Origin: Chloroflexota bacterium | GTDB taxonomy: Bacteria > Chloroflexota > Anaerolineae > Anaerolineales > Anaerolineaceae | Length of the DNA stretch: 6,452 nucleotides | NCBI GenBank assembly: GCA_011053085.1 | Contig: DSBE01000048.1 | Span: forward strand, 1-6,452 | Direction of reading: 5' to 3' | Part shown: positions 1 through 6,281 of the stretch, piece after piece | Numbering within the stretch: position 1 is the first letter of the stretch | Layout of the letters: every line of letters starts with the position of its first letter | Notes under the pieces: generated by a model | The model's input: the letters and a program-made list of their open reading frames with translations, nothing else | Database searches by the model: none | What the model was told of the DNA's origin: nothing | Position numbers and translations under genes: made by a program

Positions 1-1
1 C

Positions 2-973
2 CAGGTGGTAATCCTTTCGGTGCAGAATGACCCCAACTATATGCGCCGCGCCATGCGCGCCGGCGCACATGATTTCCTCTCGAAACCACCTATGATGGAT
101 GAACTGACCTCGGTGATCAAACGCGCGGGGAACATTTCCATTGAGCAGCGCAGCATGGCTGAAGCCTCCATGAGCATGTCGGGCATGAAACCGTCCGGCG
201 GCATGGTTTCTATGGTACAGGGCAAGAGCATCTGTGTGTATGGGGTCAAAGGCGGTGCTGGAACCACCACTATCGCCGCTAACCTGGCGGTGGCGCTGCG
301 TTCAAAGAATAGCAAAGTGTGCCTGGTGGATGGCAACAACCAGTACGGCAATGTGCCAGTGTTGTTCAGTTTGCAAAGCAAGTTTAACGTGTTGGATTTG
401 TTATCGCGTGTTGAAGAGCTTGATCCTGACATTATCAGTGAGGTCATGCTGCACCATGAGGCATCTGGTGTGGATATCCTGGCGGCACCGCCGCGCCTCG
501 AGAACGCAGAACAGGTGGTGCCAGAGTTGTTCGCCACCCTGGTGAAATATTTGCGGCGTTATTACCACTATGTGGTCATTGATACCTCCAGCTATTTGAA
601 CGAATTAACTCTTTCCGCGATCGAGTCTGCCGATATGACTGTGATGATGTCGACCATCGAAATCACGGCTTTGAAGAATGCCAATTCTTTCCTGGTGCTA
701 TATCGCGCGCTGGGTTTTAATCCGAACAAGCTGATGTTTGTGTTAAATTTCTTTGACCGCCGTGAACATATCTCTCCGGATCGCATCAGCGAAAGCTTGC
801 ATCAACCGATCGAGATGGCGCTGCCCCTGGATGAGAAAAATGAAGTGCGAGAATCTGTCAAACGAGGGGTGCCTTTGAATGTTGAATTGCGCACCAATAT
901 TTTGAGCAGGAATATTTTCGAACTGGCAAAACGCATCGAAGACCGCTTTAAGAAAATGGATGATACAGTATGA
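2..973 (+). CDS. tadZ: TadZ/CpaE pilus localisation protein, 5' truncated
   Basis: This is an atypical MinD/ParA-family ATPase with an N-terminal response-regulator-like domain; the family positions Tad pilus machinery at the inner membrane or pole. The reading frame is open through the left edge, so the GTG at position 5 is an internal Val, not a start. Numbering from that Val, residues 1-42 are the end of a receiver domain (AGAHDFLSKPP, with the conserved Lys-Pro at 27-28). The phosphoacceptor Asp would lie outside the window. Residues 43-72 form a Met-rich linker. The MinD-like domain starts near 74 with a deviant Walker A, KGGAGTTT (82-89), which keeps the leading Lys but has Thr where the P-loop Lys normally sits. 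It continues with CLVDGNNQYGN (about 106-116) and a Walker B-like VVIDTSS (190-196). The C-terminus looks complete and cpaF starts 31 nt downstream. The family assignment is firm; nucleotide hydrolysis is uncertain. Confidence 0.93.
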   Translation, partial: QVVILSVQNDPNYMRRAMRAGAHDFLSKPPMMDELTSVIKRAGNISIEQRSMAEASMSMSGMKPSGGMVSMVQGKSICVYGVKGGAGTTTIAANLAVALRSKNSKVCLVDGNNQYGNVPVLFSLQSKFNVLDLLSRVEELDPDIISEVMLHHEASGVDILAAPPRLENAEQVVPELFATLVKYLRRYYHYVVIDTSSYLNELTLSAIESADMTVMMSTIEITALKNANSFLVLYRALGFNPNKLMFVLNFFDRREHISPDRISESLHQPIEMALPLDEKNEVRESVKRGVPLNVELRTNILSRNIFELAKRIEDRFKKMDDTV

Positions 974-1004
974 TGCGCCTGTTACATAAGGAAACGGAGT
1001 CAAA

Positions 1005-2396
1005 GTGTCTATTCTGAAAAGATTACAGGGCGAAGATAGCGGCGCAGCACCCTCGCAACAGGCTTCGCAGGCAGCAGTTCAACGTACGGCTGCTTCAGCA
1101 TCCAGCGCACAAAGTCAGCGCAATGCCTATCAAGACTTGCGCCGGCGGGTACAGAACAAGCTGATCGCCACTCTTGACCCCAAAATGGACGTGTCGCAAA
1201 CCAAAGAGGTGCGCGCTTCTATCCAGCAGTTGTATGACCAATTGTTGAATGAAGAAAGTATCATTCTGTCAAAGCCCGAACGCGCCCAGATGTTCAACCA
1301 GATTGTGGCAGAAATTCTCGGTTTTGGCCCGCTGCAGCAATTGTTGGAAGACGACGACATCACCGAAATCATGGTCAATGGCCCCAAAAGCATTTATGTG
1401 GAAAAAAATGGCAAGTTGCAGCGCGTAAAAGTGGCGTTTACGGATGATGAGCATGTCAATCGCATTATCGAGCGTATTGTAGCGCCGCTGGGCAGACGCA
1501 TCGATGAATCATCGCCGTATGTGGACGCACGCTTGCCTGATGGTTCGCGTGTGAACGCTATCATTCCCCCGATCTCGCTGGTTGGCCCGGTATTGACCAT
1601 TCGTAAGTTTGCTAAGGATCCCATTACGGTCACAGACCTGATCGAAAAATATGGAACGATCACCCGTGAAGCAGTGGGCTTTTTGCAAGCTTGTGTGAAA
1701 GCACGCATGAATATTGTTATCTCCGGTGGCACTGGCTCTGGTAAAACCACTTTGTTGAATGTGGTTTCAGGTTTCATTCCCAACGATGAGCGCATCGTCA
1801 CCATTGAAAATGCGGCAGAATTACAGCTGCGCCAGGAGCATGTGGTGGTGCTTGAATCGCGTGGCTCCAATATTGAAGGGCGTGGTGAGGTTTCCATTCG
1901 TGATCTGGTGATCAACTCTCTGCGTATGCGCCCCGATCGCATCATCGTGGGTGAAATCCGCGGCGGCGAAGCCATTGATATGCTGCAAGCAATGAACACT
2001 GGTCATGATGGTTCTTTGACCACCGCTCACTCGAACAGCCCGCGCGACACCCTATCGCGTATGGAAACGATGACTTTAATGGCAGGCATGGACCTGCCTA
2101 TTCGTGTGATTCGTGAGCAAATTGCCTCGGCAGTGGATGTGATCATTCACCAGGAACGCATGCGCGACGGTTCACGCAAAGTTACTTATGTCACCGAAGT
2201 GGCTGGTATGGAAGGTGATGTGATCACGCTGACTGACCTGTTTGTGTTTGAGCAGAGCGGTTTCGAAGATGGCAAAGTGCTGGGTCAGCTGCGCCCGACG
2301 GGATTGCGCCCCAAATTCATGGATCGATTTGAGGCAGCTGGCATTCGCCTGTCGCCTTCGGTATTTGGTGTGGGGTCAGGAGCGCGGCGCAGATGA
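1005..2396 (+). CDS. cpaF: CpaF/TadA secretion ATPase of the Tad pilus
   Basis: This is a cytoplasmic hexameric ATPase of the VirB11/GspE superfamily that powers Flp pilus assembly, and probably retraction, through the TadB/TadC platform. It is 463 aa, normal for CpaF. A GTG start is chosen because GGAG at 996-999 lies 5 nt upstream and the protein then begins MSILKRL. Residues 11-40 are a low-complexity Ala/Gln/Ser stretch. The N-terminal helical domain follows, with LGFGPLQQLLEDDDITEIMVNG at about 105-126. The core has Walker A GGTGSGKTT (241-249), an Asp-box-like segment TIENAAEL (266-273), Walker B RIIVGEIRGGEA (312-323) with Glu317 as the likely catalytic base, and a His-box region NTGHDGSLTTAH (331-342). 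Asn269 replaces the Asp usual in the Asp-box. Its place between tadZ and tadB fits a Tad operon. There is no sign of damage. Confidence 0.97.
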   Translation: MSILKRLQGEDSGAAPSQQASQAAVQRTAASASSAQSQRNAYQDLRRRVQNKLIATLDPKMDVSQTKEVRASIQQLYDQLLNEESIILSKPERAQMFNQIVAEILGFGPLQQLLEDDDITEIMVNGPKSIYVEKNGKLQRVKVAFTDDEHVNRIIERIVAPLGRRIDESSPYVDARLPDGSRVNAIIPPISLVGPVLTIRKFAKDPITVTDLIEKYGTITREAVGFLQACVKARMNIVISGGTGSGKTTLLNVVSGFIPNDERIVTIENAAELQLRQEHVVVLESRGSNIEGRGEVSIRDLVINSLRMRPDRIIVGEIRGGEAIDMLQAMNTGHDGSLTTAHSNSPRDTLSRMETMTLMAGMDLPIRVIREQIASAVDVIIHQERMRDGSRKVTYVTEVAGMEGDVITLTDLFVFEQSGFEDGKVLGQLRPTGLRPKFMDRFEAAGIRLSPSVFGVGSGARRR

Positions 2397-2467
2397 GCAG
2401 GACGGTGATTGTCAGCCAAAATAGGAGAAATCGATCCTATCATAACAGAACGGGGAGCGAGCTATGA
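2378..2467 (+). other. Possible 24-codon mini-ORF bridging cpaF and tadB (with its SD)
   Basis: An ATG at 2393 overlaps the cpaF stop codon as ATGA. The frame runs 24 codons to a TGA at 2465-2467 that overlaps the tadB start as a second ATGA. AGGAG at 2378-2382 lies 10 nt before this ATG. The predicted peptide (begins MSRTVIVSQNRR) is short, basic and unlike any family I know. It may be chance, or it may keep ribosomes moving between the two pilus genes (translational coupling). Nothing in the sequence shows that the peptide itself has a function. Confidence 0.2.
2452..2457 (+). promoter_or_regulatory. Ribosome binding site of tadB
   Basis: GGGGAG lies 6 nt before the ATG at 2464. It supports that start and means tadB does not depend on re-initiation alone. 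A second AGGAGA at 2423-2428 has no start codon at a usable distance. Confidence 0.7.
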
Positions 2468-3462
2468 GTCCACTGATTATTTTTGGGGCTGCCTTTTGTC
2501 TGTCAATTGTAATGCTCATTATCGGTGTGGTGCTTTCAGTCCGTTCAAACCGCAGTGTTGCCAATGAACGCCTGGAGCAAATTCTGAAAGATACAGCGGA
2601 AGGTGAAGAAGACATTGAAGAACTGCTCAAGGCAGAAGCTGACAAGCCGCTGGTAGATTGGCTTGACAAACAAGTGCAAGGCACCTCCTGGTCTGAACGC
2701 ACCCAGAAAAAACTGGCGCAGGCAGATTTGAAGATGAAAGCGGGTGAATATCTGGCGCTCATTTTCGTATGTTGTGTCTTTTTGGGAATTGTCTTTTACT
2801 TCATTGGCGGATCGCATATCATTGGCGCTTTGATCGGCGTCATTCTGGGGCTGTTTGTTCCACGCTGGTATGTGAATCGCGCGCAGGGCAAACGCCTGAC
2901 CAAATTCGACTCACAACTACCAGATATGCTGGCTTTGATGACCAACGGTATTCGCGCGGGTTATTCGACCATGCAAGCCATGGAAGCAGTCAGCCGTGAA
3001 ATGCCGCCTCCGATCAAGGATGAGTTTCACCGGGTGGTTATGGAAATGCGTTTGGGCCTGGCAATGGAAGATGCGCTGGACAACCTTCTGCGGCGCATCC
3101 CAAGTGACGACCTTGACCTGGTGATAACCGCAATCAATGTGCAGAAAGAAGTTGGCGGCAACCTGGCAGAGATGTTGGAAACCATTTCTGAGACCATCCG
3201 TGAACGTATCAGGATCAAAGGTGAGATCAAAACACTCACCACACAGGTGATGTATTCTGGTAAGTTTTTGTCACTTCTGCCAATCATTGTGTTGGGTGTG
3301 TTGTTTTTATTAAATCGCGAATACATGATGCAATTCTTCTTACCCGAGAACAACAATCTGTTTGGCGGTATCCCCTGCGGCTATTGTGCGCTGGGGCTGG
3401 CAGCGATCTTGATCATGATGGGCTATTTCATTATGAACAAACTCGCCAATATCGAGGTGTGA
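2464..3462 (+). CDS. tadB: TadB, inner-membrane platform protein (T2SSF family)
   Basis: TadB is one of two GspF-like polytopic proteins that form the inner-membrane platform of the Tad pilus, where CpaF acts. The protein is 332 aa. Hydrophobic segments are at about 3-25, 97-116, 118-134, 268-285 and 305-324. Between the first and second lies a charged cytoplasmic stretch with an acidic run (EGEEDIEELL, 46-55). The T2SSF domain spans about 148-280, with the typical LPDMLALMTNGIRAGYSTMQAM (152-173) and the EVGGNLAEMLETISETIRERIRIKGEIKTLT stretch (229-259). It is called TadB because it lies directly after cpaF and before a second T2SSF gene. A CxxC (Cys305, Cys308) sits at the edge of the last membrane segment; I attach no function to it. 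The gap to cpaF is 67 nt and to tadC 13 nt. Confidence 0.94.
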   Translation: MSPLIIFGAAFCLSIVMLIIGVVLSVRSNRSVANERLEQILKDTAEGEEDIEELLKAEADKPLVDWLDKQVQGTSWSERTQKKLAQADLKMKAGEYLALIFVCCVFLGIVFYFIGGSHIIGALIGVILGLFVPRWYVNRAQGKRLTKFDSQLPDMLALMTNGIRAGYSTMQAMEAVSREMPPPIKDEFHRVVMEMRLGLAMEDALDNLLRRIPSDDLDLVITAINVQKEVGGNLAEMLETISETIRERIRIKGEIKTLTTQVMYSGKFLSLLPIIVLGVLFLLNREYMMQFFLPENNNLFGGIPCGYCALGLAAILIMMGYFIMNKLANIEV

Positions 3463-3475
3463 AAGGCAGGTACCT

Positions 3476-4438
3476 ATGGACAGCAGTGTCATCATTGGTA
3501 TTGTGATCTTCTTTGTCGTATTGCTGGGTATTGGTATTTCATTGGCGGTGGTGGCCCGACGAACACCCACGGATCGGGCAGATACTTTGCTCGATGATCG
3601 CCTGCAAGAACTGACAGAAGACGATCCGCAAACCACCCTGGCAGAATTGGAGATGTCGCAGCCTTTCCGGGATCGTATCATCGTACCCATGGCACAGGCG
3701 GTGGGTAAATTCCTTGAAAAATTCACCCCGCAGAATGTGTTGGAAGATACACGCAAAAAATTGGAACATGCCGGCCTGGGCGCTACACTGGATGCTACTC
3801 TGTACCTGGCTTCCCGCTTTGTGGTGATGTTTATTCTTGGCGGCCTTTTTGCTTTCCTGTTCAGCATCGGTTTTGCCAATATGTCCATTCTTTTTAAGGT
3901 CATCCTGGTGGTGGTTGGGGCAGTGATTGGTTTTGCCATGCCGGCCATGATGGTGCAAAGCCGCATTGACCGCCGCCAAAAAAATATTACCCATGCTCTG
4001 CCAGACGCACTGGACCTGTTGACGGTTTGTGTGGAAGCCGGCCTCGGTTTTGATGCTGCCATGGGTAAGGTGGCAGAAAAGTGGCAGACGGAGCTCTCGC
4101 TGGAGTTTGCCCGTGTCAACCGCGAAATTCAGCTGGGCAAATCGCGCCGCGAGGCCCTGCGGGCTATGGCAGACCGGTTGGGGGTGGCAGACCTGACCAG
4201 TTTTATTGCGGCAGTGATTCAAACGGAGCAGTTGGGCGTCAGCCTGTCAAAAGTACTGCGCATTCAATCAGACCAGATGCGGGTGCGGCGCAAGCAGCGC
4301 GCTGAGCAGGAAGCCCAAAAAGCGCCCCTGAAGATGCTTCTGCCCATGACGCTGTTGATCTTCCCCACCTTAATCATCGTTTTGGTAACCCCGGCAATTT
4401 TCCTGGTGTTTTCCAGTGGTATGATGAATGTGTTCTAA
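3476..4438 (+). CDS. tadC: TadC, inner-membrane platform protein (T2SSF family)
   Basis: TadC is the second GspF-like platform protein of the Tad pilus and is thought to pair with TadB under the CpaF ATPase. The protein is 320 aa, with hydrophobic segments at about 5-27, 112-134, 138-160 and 287-313. The T2SSF domain spans about 175-305, including ALPDALDLLTVCVEAGLGFDAAM (174-196) and EQLGVSLSKVLRIQSDQMRVRRKQRAEQEAQKAP (251-284). The RRKQRAEQEAQKAPLKMLLPMTLLIFP region (about 271-297) is characteristic of TadC and separates it from TadB. The ATG at 3476 has only a weak upstream AGG (CAGG at 3467-3470), but it lies 13 nt after tadB, so coupled translation is likely. It is followed by a terminator-like hairpin and appears to be the last gene of this operon; no tadD-like TPR gene follows. 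Confidence 0.94.
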   Translation: MDSSVIIGIVIFFVVLLGIGISLAVVARRTPTDRADTLLDDRLQELTEDDPQTTLAELEMSQPFRDRIIVPMAQAVGKFLEKFTPQNVLEDTRKKLEHAGLGATLDATLYLASRFVVMFILGGLFAFLFSIGFANMSILFKVILVVVGAVIGFAMPAMMVQSRIDRRQKNITHALPDALDLLTVCVEAGLGFDAAMGKVAEKWQTELSLEFARVNREIQLGKSRREALRAMADRLGVADLTSFIAAVIQTEQLGVSLSKVLRIQSDQMRVRRKQRAEQEAQKAPLKMLLPMTLLIFPTLIIVLVTPAIFLVFSSGMMNVF

Positions 4439-4459
4439 AGCAAACTATAGTTAGCCTTT

Positions 4460-4496
4460 GGAGGCTGCCCTGTTACTTATAGGACAGCCTCTTCCT
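4460..4496 (+). terminator. Probable intrinsic terminator after tadC
   Basis: GAGGCTG (4461-4467) pairs perfectly with CAGCCTC (4485-4491). The stem can extend inward past a C-A mismatch by CCT/AGG. The T run after it is weak (CTTCCTT), so termination may be partial. It lies 22 nt after the tadC stop. Confidence 0.65.
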
Positions 4497-4528
4497 TCAC
4501 TAGTAATTCGTTAATTCATCTACGTTTT

Positions 4529-4557
4529 TTGCAATCCCCGGCTGTTTCTGGTAGCAT
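4529..4557 (+). promoter_or_regulatory. Candidate sigma70-type promoter of comF (extended -10)
   Basis: TTGCAA (4529-4534) and TAGCAT (4552-4557) are 17 nt apart. A TG at 4549-4550 sits in the extended -10 position (TGGTAGCAT). Each hexamer matches consensus at four of six positions. It lies between the tadC terminator and comF. Transcription would start near 4564, only a few nt before the first ATG of comF. Confidence 0.4.
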
Positions 4558-4571
4558 TAAAAGAAAGTGTC

Positions 4572-5378
4572 ATGGACATGAATCCAACCGATCACTCTCT
4601 TGCATCATCAACACCATCAAGCACCTTAACGAAAAACCGAAATATGCATGTTGGCTGGGCAGCCCTCGACTGGCTGTTTCCGCCCAGTTGCGTCAGTTGT
4701 CAAAAAGCGGGGGTGGATTTCTGTGATGAATGCAAGGCTTCTCTACAAATCATTGAGGGAAGTGTCTGTCCGCTTTGTGGCATTCCGTATCAGGGACAGG
4801 GGTTGTGTGTTTTCTGCCGCCAGTCGCCACCGGCTTTCGATGGGGTGCGTTCGTGGGCTTTGTATGAAGACGCGCTGAGAAAAGCCATTCACGGTTTGAA
4901 ATATTACAGCCGCCTGTCGCTCTCACTGCCGCTGGGTGAGATGCTGGCAGACTTATTTGCACAGCAAGGCTGGCAAGTTGACCTGGTCACGGCGGTGCCG
5001 GTCTCTGGCGTGCGGCGGCGCGAACGCGGCTATAATCAATCGTTGATGATTGCACGGGCATTTCACCGACTGACAGGCATCCCCCTGAAAGAACGAGCCT
5101 TGCTGCGGCTGCGCCACACAGCCAGTCAGGTAGGATTGACATTAGAGCAGCGCATTGCAAACGCAGCCGATGCTTTTGCGGCGCAGCATGCTTTGTGTGA
5201 AGGCAAAACGGTGCTGGTCATTGATGATGTTTGCACCAGCAGCGCCACATTGCGCGCTTGCGCCCAGGCATTAAAAGACGCCGGAGCGCTGCGCGTGTAT
5301 GGTTTGACGGTGGCGCGTGCCGGGTTCATGCGCGAGGGGCTATTGACATTGGCAGACGAACTCCCTGTCTTGCCCTAA
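4572..5378 (+). CDS. comF: ComF family amidophosphoribosyltransferase-like protein
   Basis: This is a ComFC-type protein with an N-terminal zinc-ribbon-like region and a type I phosphoribosyltransferase fold. Members are linked to natural transformation and DNA processing in the cytoplasm; the exact substrate is not settled. The 268-aa reading has four CxxC pairs (Cys40/43, 51/54, 66/69, 79/82), likely binding zinc. It also has the family motif RRRERGYNQS (148-157), a RHTASQVGLTLEQR segment (181-194) and the PRPP-binding motif VLVIDDVCTSSAT (214-226). The start is uncertain: ATGs at 4572, 4578 and 4644 are in frame and none has a clear Shine-Dalgarno. Starting at 4644 gives 244 aa beginning MHVGWAALDWLFPPSC, nearer the usual family layout, and the first 24 codons are A/T-rich at third positions. 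I report the longest form. It is probably transcribed separately from the tad genes. Confidence 0.92.
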   Translation: MDMNPTDHSLASSTPSSTLTKNRNMHVGWAALDWLFPPSCVSCQKAGVDFCDECKASLQIIEGSVCPLCGIPYQGQGLCVFCRQSPPAFDGVRSWALYEDALRKAIHGLKYYSRLSLSLPLGEMLADLFAQQGWQVDLVTAVPVSGVRRRERGYNQSLMIARAFHRLTGIPLKERALLRLRHTASQVGLTLEQRIANAADAFAAQHALCEGKTVLVIDDVCTSSATLRACAQALKDAGALRVYGLTVARAGFMREGLLTLADELPVLP

Positions 5379-5390
5379 AGGGAGTTGTTT
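5359..5390 (+). terminator. Hairpin over the comF stop codon, probable terminator
   Basis: AACTCCCT (5359-5366) and AGGGAGTT (5379-5386) form a perfect 8-bp stem with a 12-nt loop. The comF stop codon (5376-5378) lies in the loop. The tract after it is short (GTTTC), so it may only partly terminate and allow read-through into hpf. Confidence 0.5.
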
Positions 5391-5435
5391 CATAGTTTGA
5401 GATATGTTTCACTCATTTTTTCTTTCAACCTAACC

Positions 5436-5442
5436 AAGGAGA
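5436..5442 (+). promoter_or_regulatory. Strong ribosome binding site of hpf
   Basis: AAGGAGA lies about 6 nt before the ATG at 5448. This fixes the start of hpf and rules out the longer in-frame reading from a TTG at 5385, which would begin inside the comF hairpin. Confidence 0.85.
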
Positions 5443-5447
5443 ATAAA

Positions 5448-6029
5448 ATGAATTTCCAAAAAGATACCCAAATTGAAGTTTATACCAGAAACATGGAGTT
5501 GACCGATGCGATCGATTCGTATGTCAATAAAAAGGTTGCCAGGTTTATCCGGCATTTGCCTGTGCTGGATATAATCAGGGTTGACCTTTCCCATGAGAAA
5601 AATGCGCGCGATGCCAATGAACGCAATGTGGCGCAGATCACACTGACTGGCAAGAGGATTCTCTTGCGTGCGGAAGAACGCGCGGCTGATCTGAACGCTG
5701 CTATTGATGTGGCGGTTGACAAGATGGACCGCCAAATTCGCCGTTATAAGGGCAAACACTGGGACAAGAAACAGGCACAGCCAGTGGTGCCGGATGACTA
5801 TCTCGATTATTCTGATTTAGAAGACTTTGAAGAGGAAGAGACGGCTGAGATTGTGCGGCGCAAGACCTTTACTCTGTATCCGATGGATGAGTTAGAGGCG
5901 TTAGAGCAGATGAAATTGCTGGGTCACGAGAATTTCTTCATTTTCTACAATGCCAACACCAGCAAGGTGAATGTGCTTTACAAACGCCGTAATGACACCT
6001 ATGGTTTGATCGATCCTGAAATTGGTTAA
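5448..6029 (+). CDS. hpf: Long-form ribosome hibernation promoting factor
   Basis: HPF binds the decoding centre of the 30S subunit and, in its long form, joins 70S ribosomes into inactive 100S dimers through its C-terminal domain. The protein is 193 aa. The N-terminal S30AE domain spans about 4-103, with RNMELTDAIDSYVNKKVARF (14-33), then LRAEERAADLNAAIDVAVDKMDRQIRRYK (73-101). A short linker rich in Asp and Glu (about 114-133) follows. The C-terminal dimerisation domain spans about 134-189 (IVRRKTFTLYPMDELEALEQM, then FFIFYNANTSKVNVLYKRRNDTYGLIDP). Both domains are intact, so this is the long form rather than the short HPF/YfiA of enteric bacteria. The ATG is set by a strong Shine-Dalgarno. 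I found no convincing promoter directly upstream; transcription may come from comF read-through. A strong terminator follows. Confidence 0.95.
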   Translation: MNFQKDTQIEVYTRNMELTDAIDSYVNKKVARFIRHLPVLDIIRVDLSHEKNARDANERNVAQITLTGKRILLRAEERAADLNAAIDVAVDKMDRQIRRYKGKHWDKKQAQPVVPDDYLDYSDLEDFEEEETAEIVRRKTFTLYPMDELEALEQMKLLGHENFFIFYNANTSKVNVLYKRRNDTYGLIDPEIG

Positions 6030-6046
6030 TTGACTTTACAAAGGTG

Positions 6047-6089
6047 ACGGCGGCAGCGGGAGTTCTTCCCCTGCCGCCGTTTTGCTTTT
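6047..6089 (+). terminator. Intrinsic terminator of hpf
   Basis: ACGGCGGCAG (6047-6056) pairs perfectly with CTGCCGCCGT (6071-6080). Two further G-C pairs can form inside after one mismatch. The stem is followed by TTTTGCTTTT. This is a classic rho-independent terminator, 17 nt after the hpf stop. Confidence 0.92.
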
Positions 6090-6106
6090 CTTGACAGAAA
6101 CAGCAT

Positions 6107-6135
6107 TTGCCCATTCATTCGATTCACGATATAAT
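6107..6135 (+). promoter_or_regulatory. sigma70-type promoter of efp
   Basis: A perfect TATAAT (6130-6135) is preceded after 17 nt by TTGCCC (6107-6112), a four-of-six match to TTGACA. It lies just after the hpf terminator and upstream of efp, so efp has its own transcription unit. Transcription would begin near 6142. A perfect TTGACA at 6091-6096 is 33 nt from the TATAAT, too far to pair with it. Confidence 0.7.
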
Positions 6136-6141
6136 CATGGC

Positions 6142-6281
6142 GTGTTTTTCCAGGTTTCCATCTTCTCGTCTGGTCAAAGGGCGGCCACTTTGTTAACAGA
6201 AAGCCGGCACTTTTACCTCAGCCCGGGCAGTGGTTCTGGAAGGCATAAACCATTGGAATATGTAGATAATGAGGCAGATGT
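6142..6281 (+). other. 5' leader of efp, about 140 nt
   Basis: The inferred transcript leader holds two similar segments, AAAGGGCGGCCACTTT (6176-6191) and AAAGCCGGCACTTT (6200-6213), each a loose AAAG...CTTT dyad. A GCCCGGGC palindrome lies at 6221-6228. I recognise no riboswitch. GAGG (6271-6274), 7 nt before the efp ATG, is the likely ribosome binding site. Confidence 0.4.

Noticed and set aside
970..1017. 15-codon ORF overlapping the tadZ stop as ATGA and ending inside cpaF
   Set aside because: It is very short, has no clear ribosome binding site and ends out of frame within cpaF; chance is the simplest explanation.
3340..4222. Long minus-strand open frames opposite tadC
   Set aside because: They are antisense shadows of a well-supported T2SSF gene, with low-complexity sequence and no recognisable domain.
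5385..5447. N-terminal extension of hpf from a TTG
   Set aside because: It begins in the comF hairpin, lacks a ribosome binding site and adds residues not seen in HPF; the ATG at 5448 has a strong AAGGAGA.
6091..6135. TTGACA at 6091 paired with TATAAT at 6130
   Set aside because: The spacer would be 33 nt, far beyond the 16-18 nt needed; TTGCCC at 6107 is the better partner.
6137..6196. 19-codon ORF at the start of the efp leader
   Set aside because: Its ATG lies upstream of the inferred transcription start and it has no ribosome binding site, so it is unlikely to be a leader peptide.
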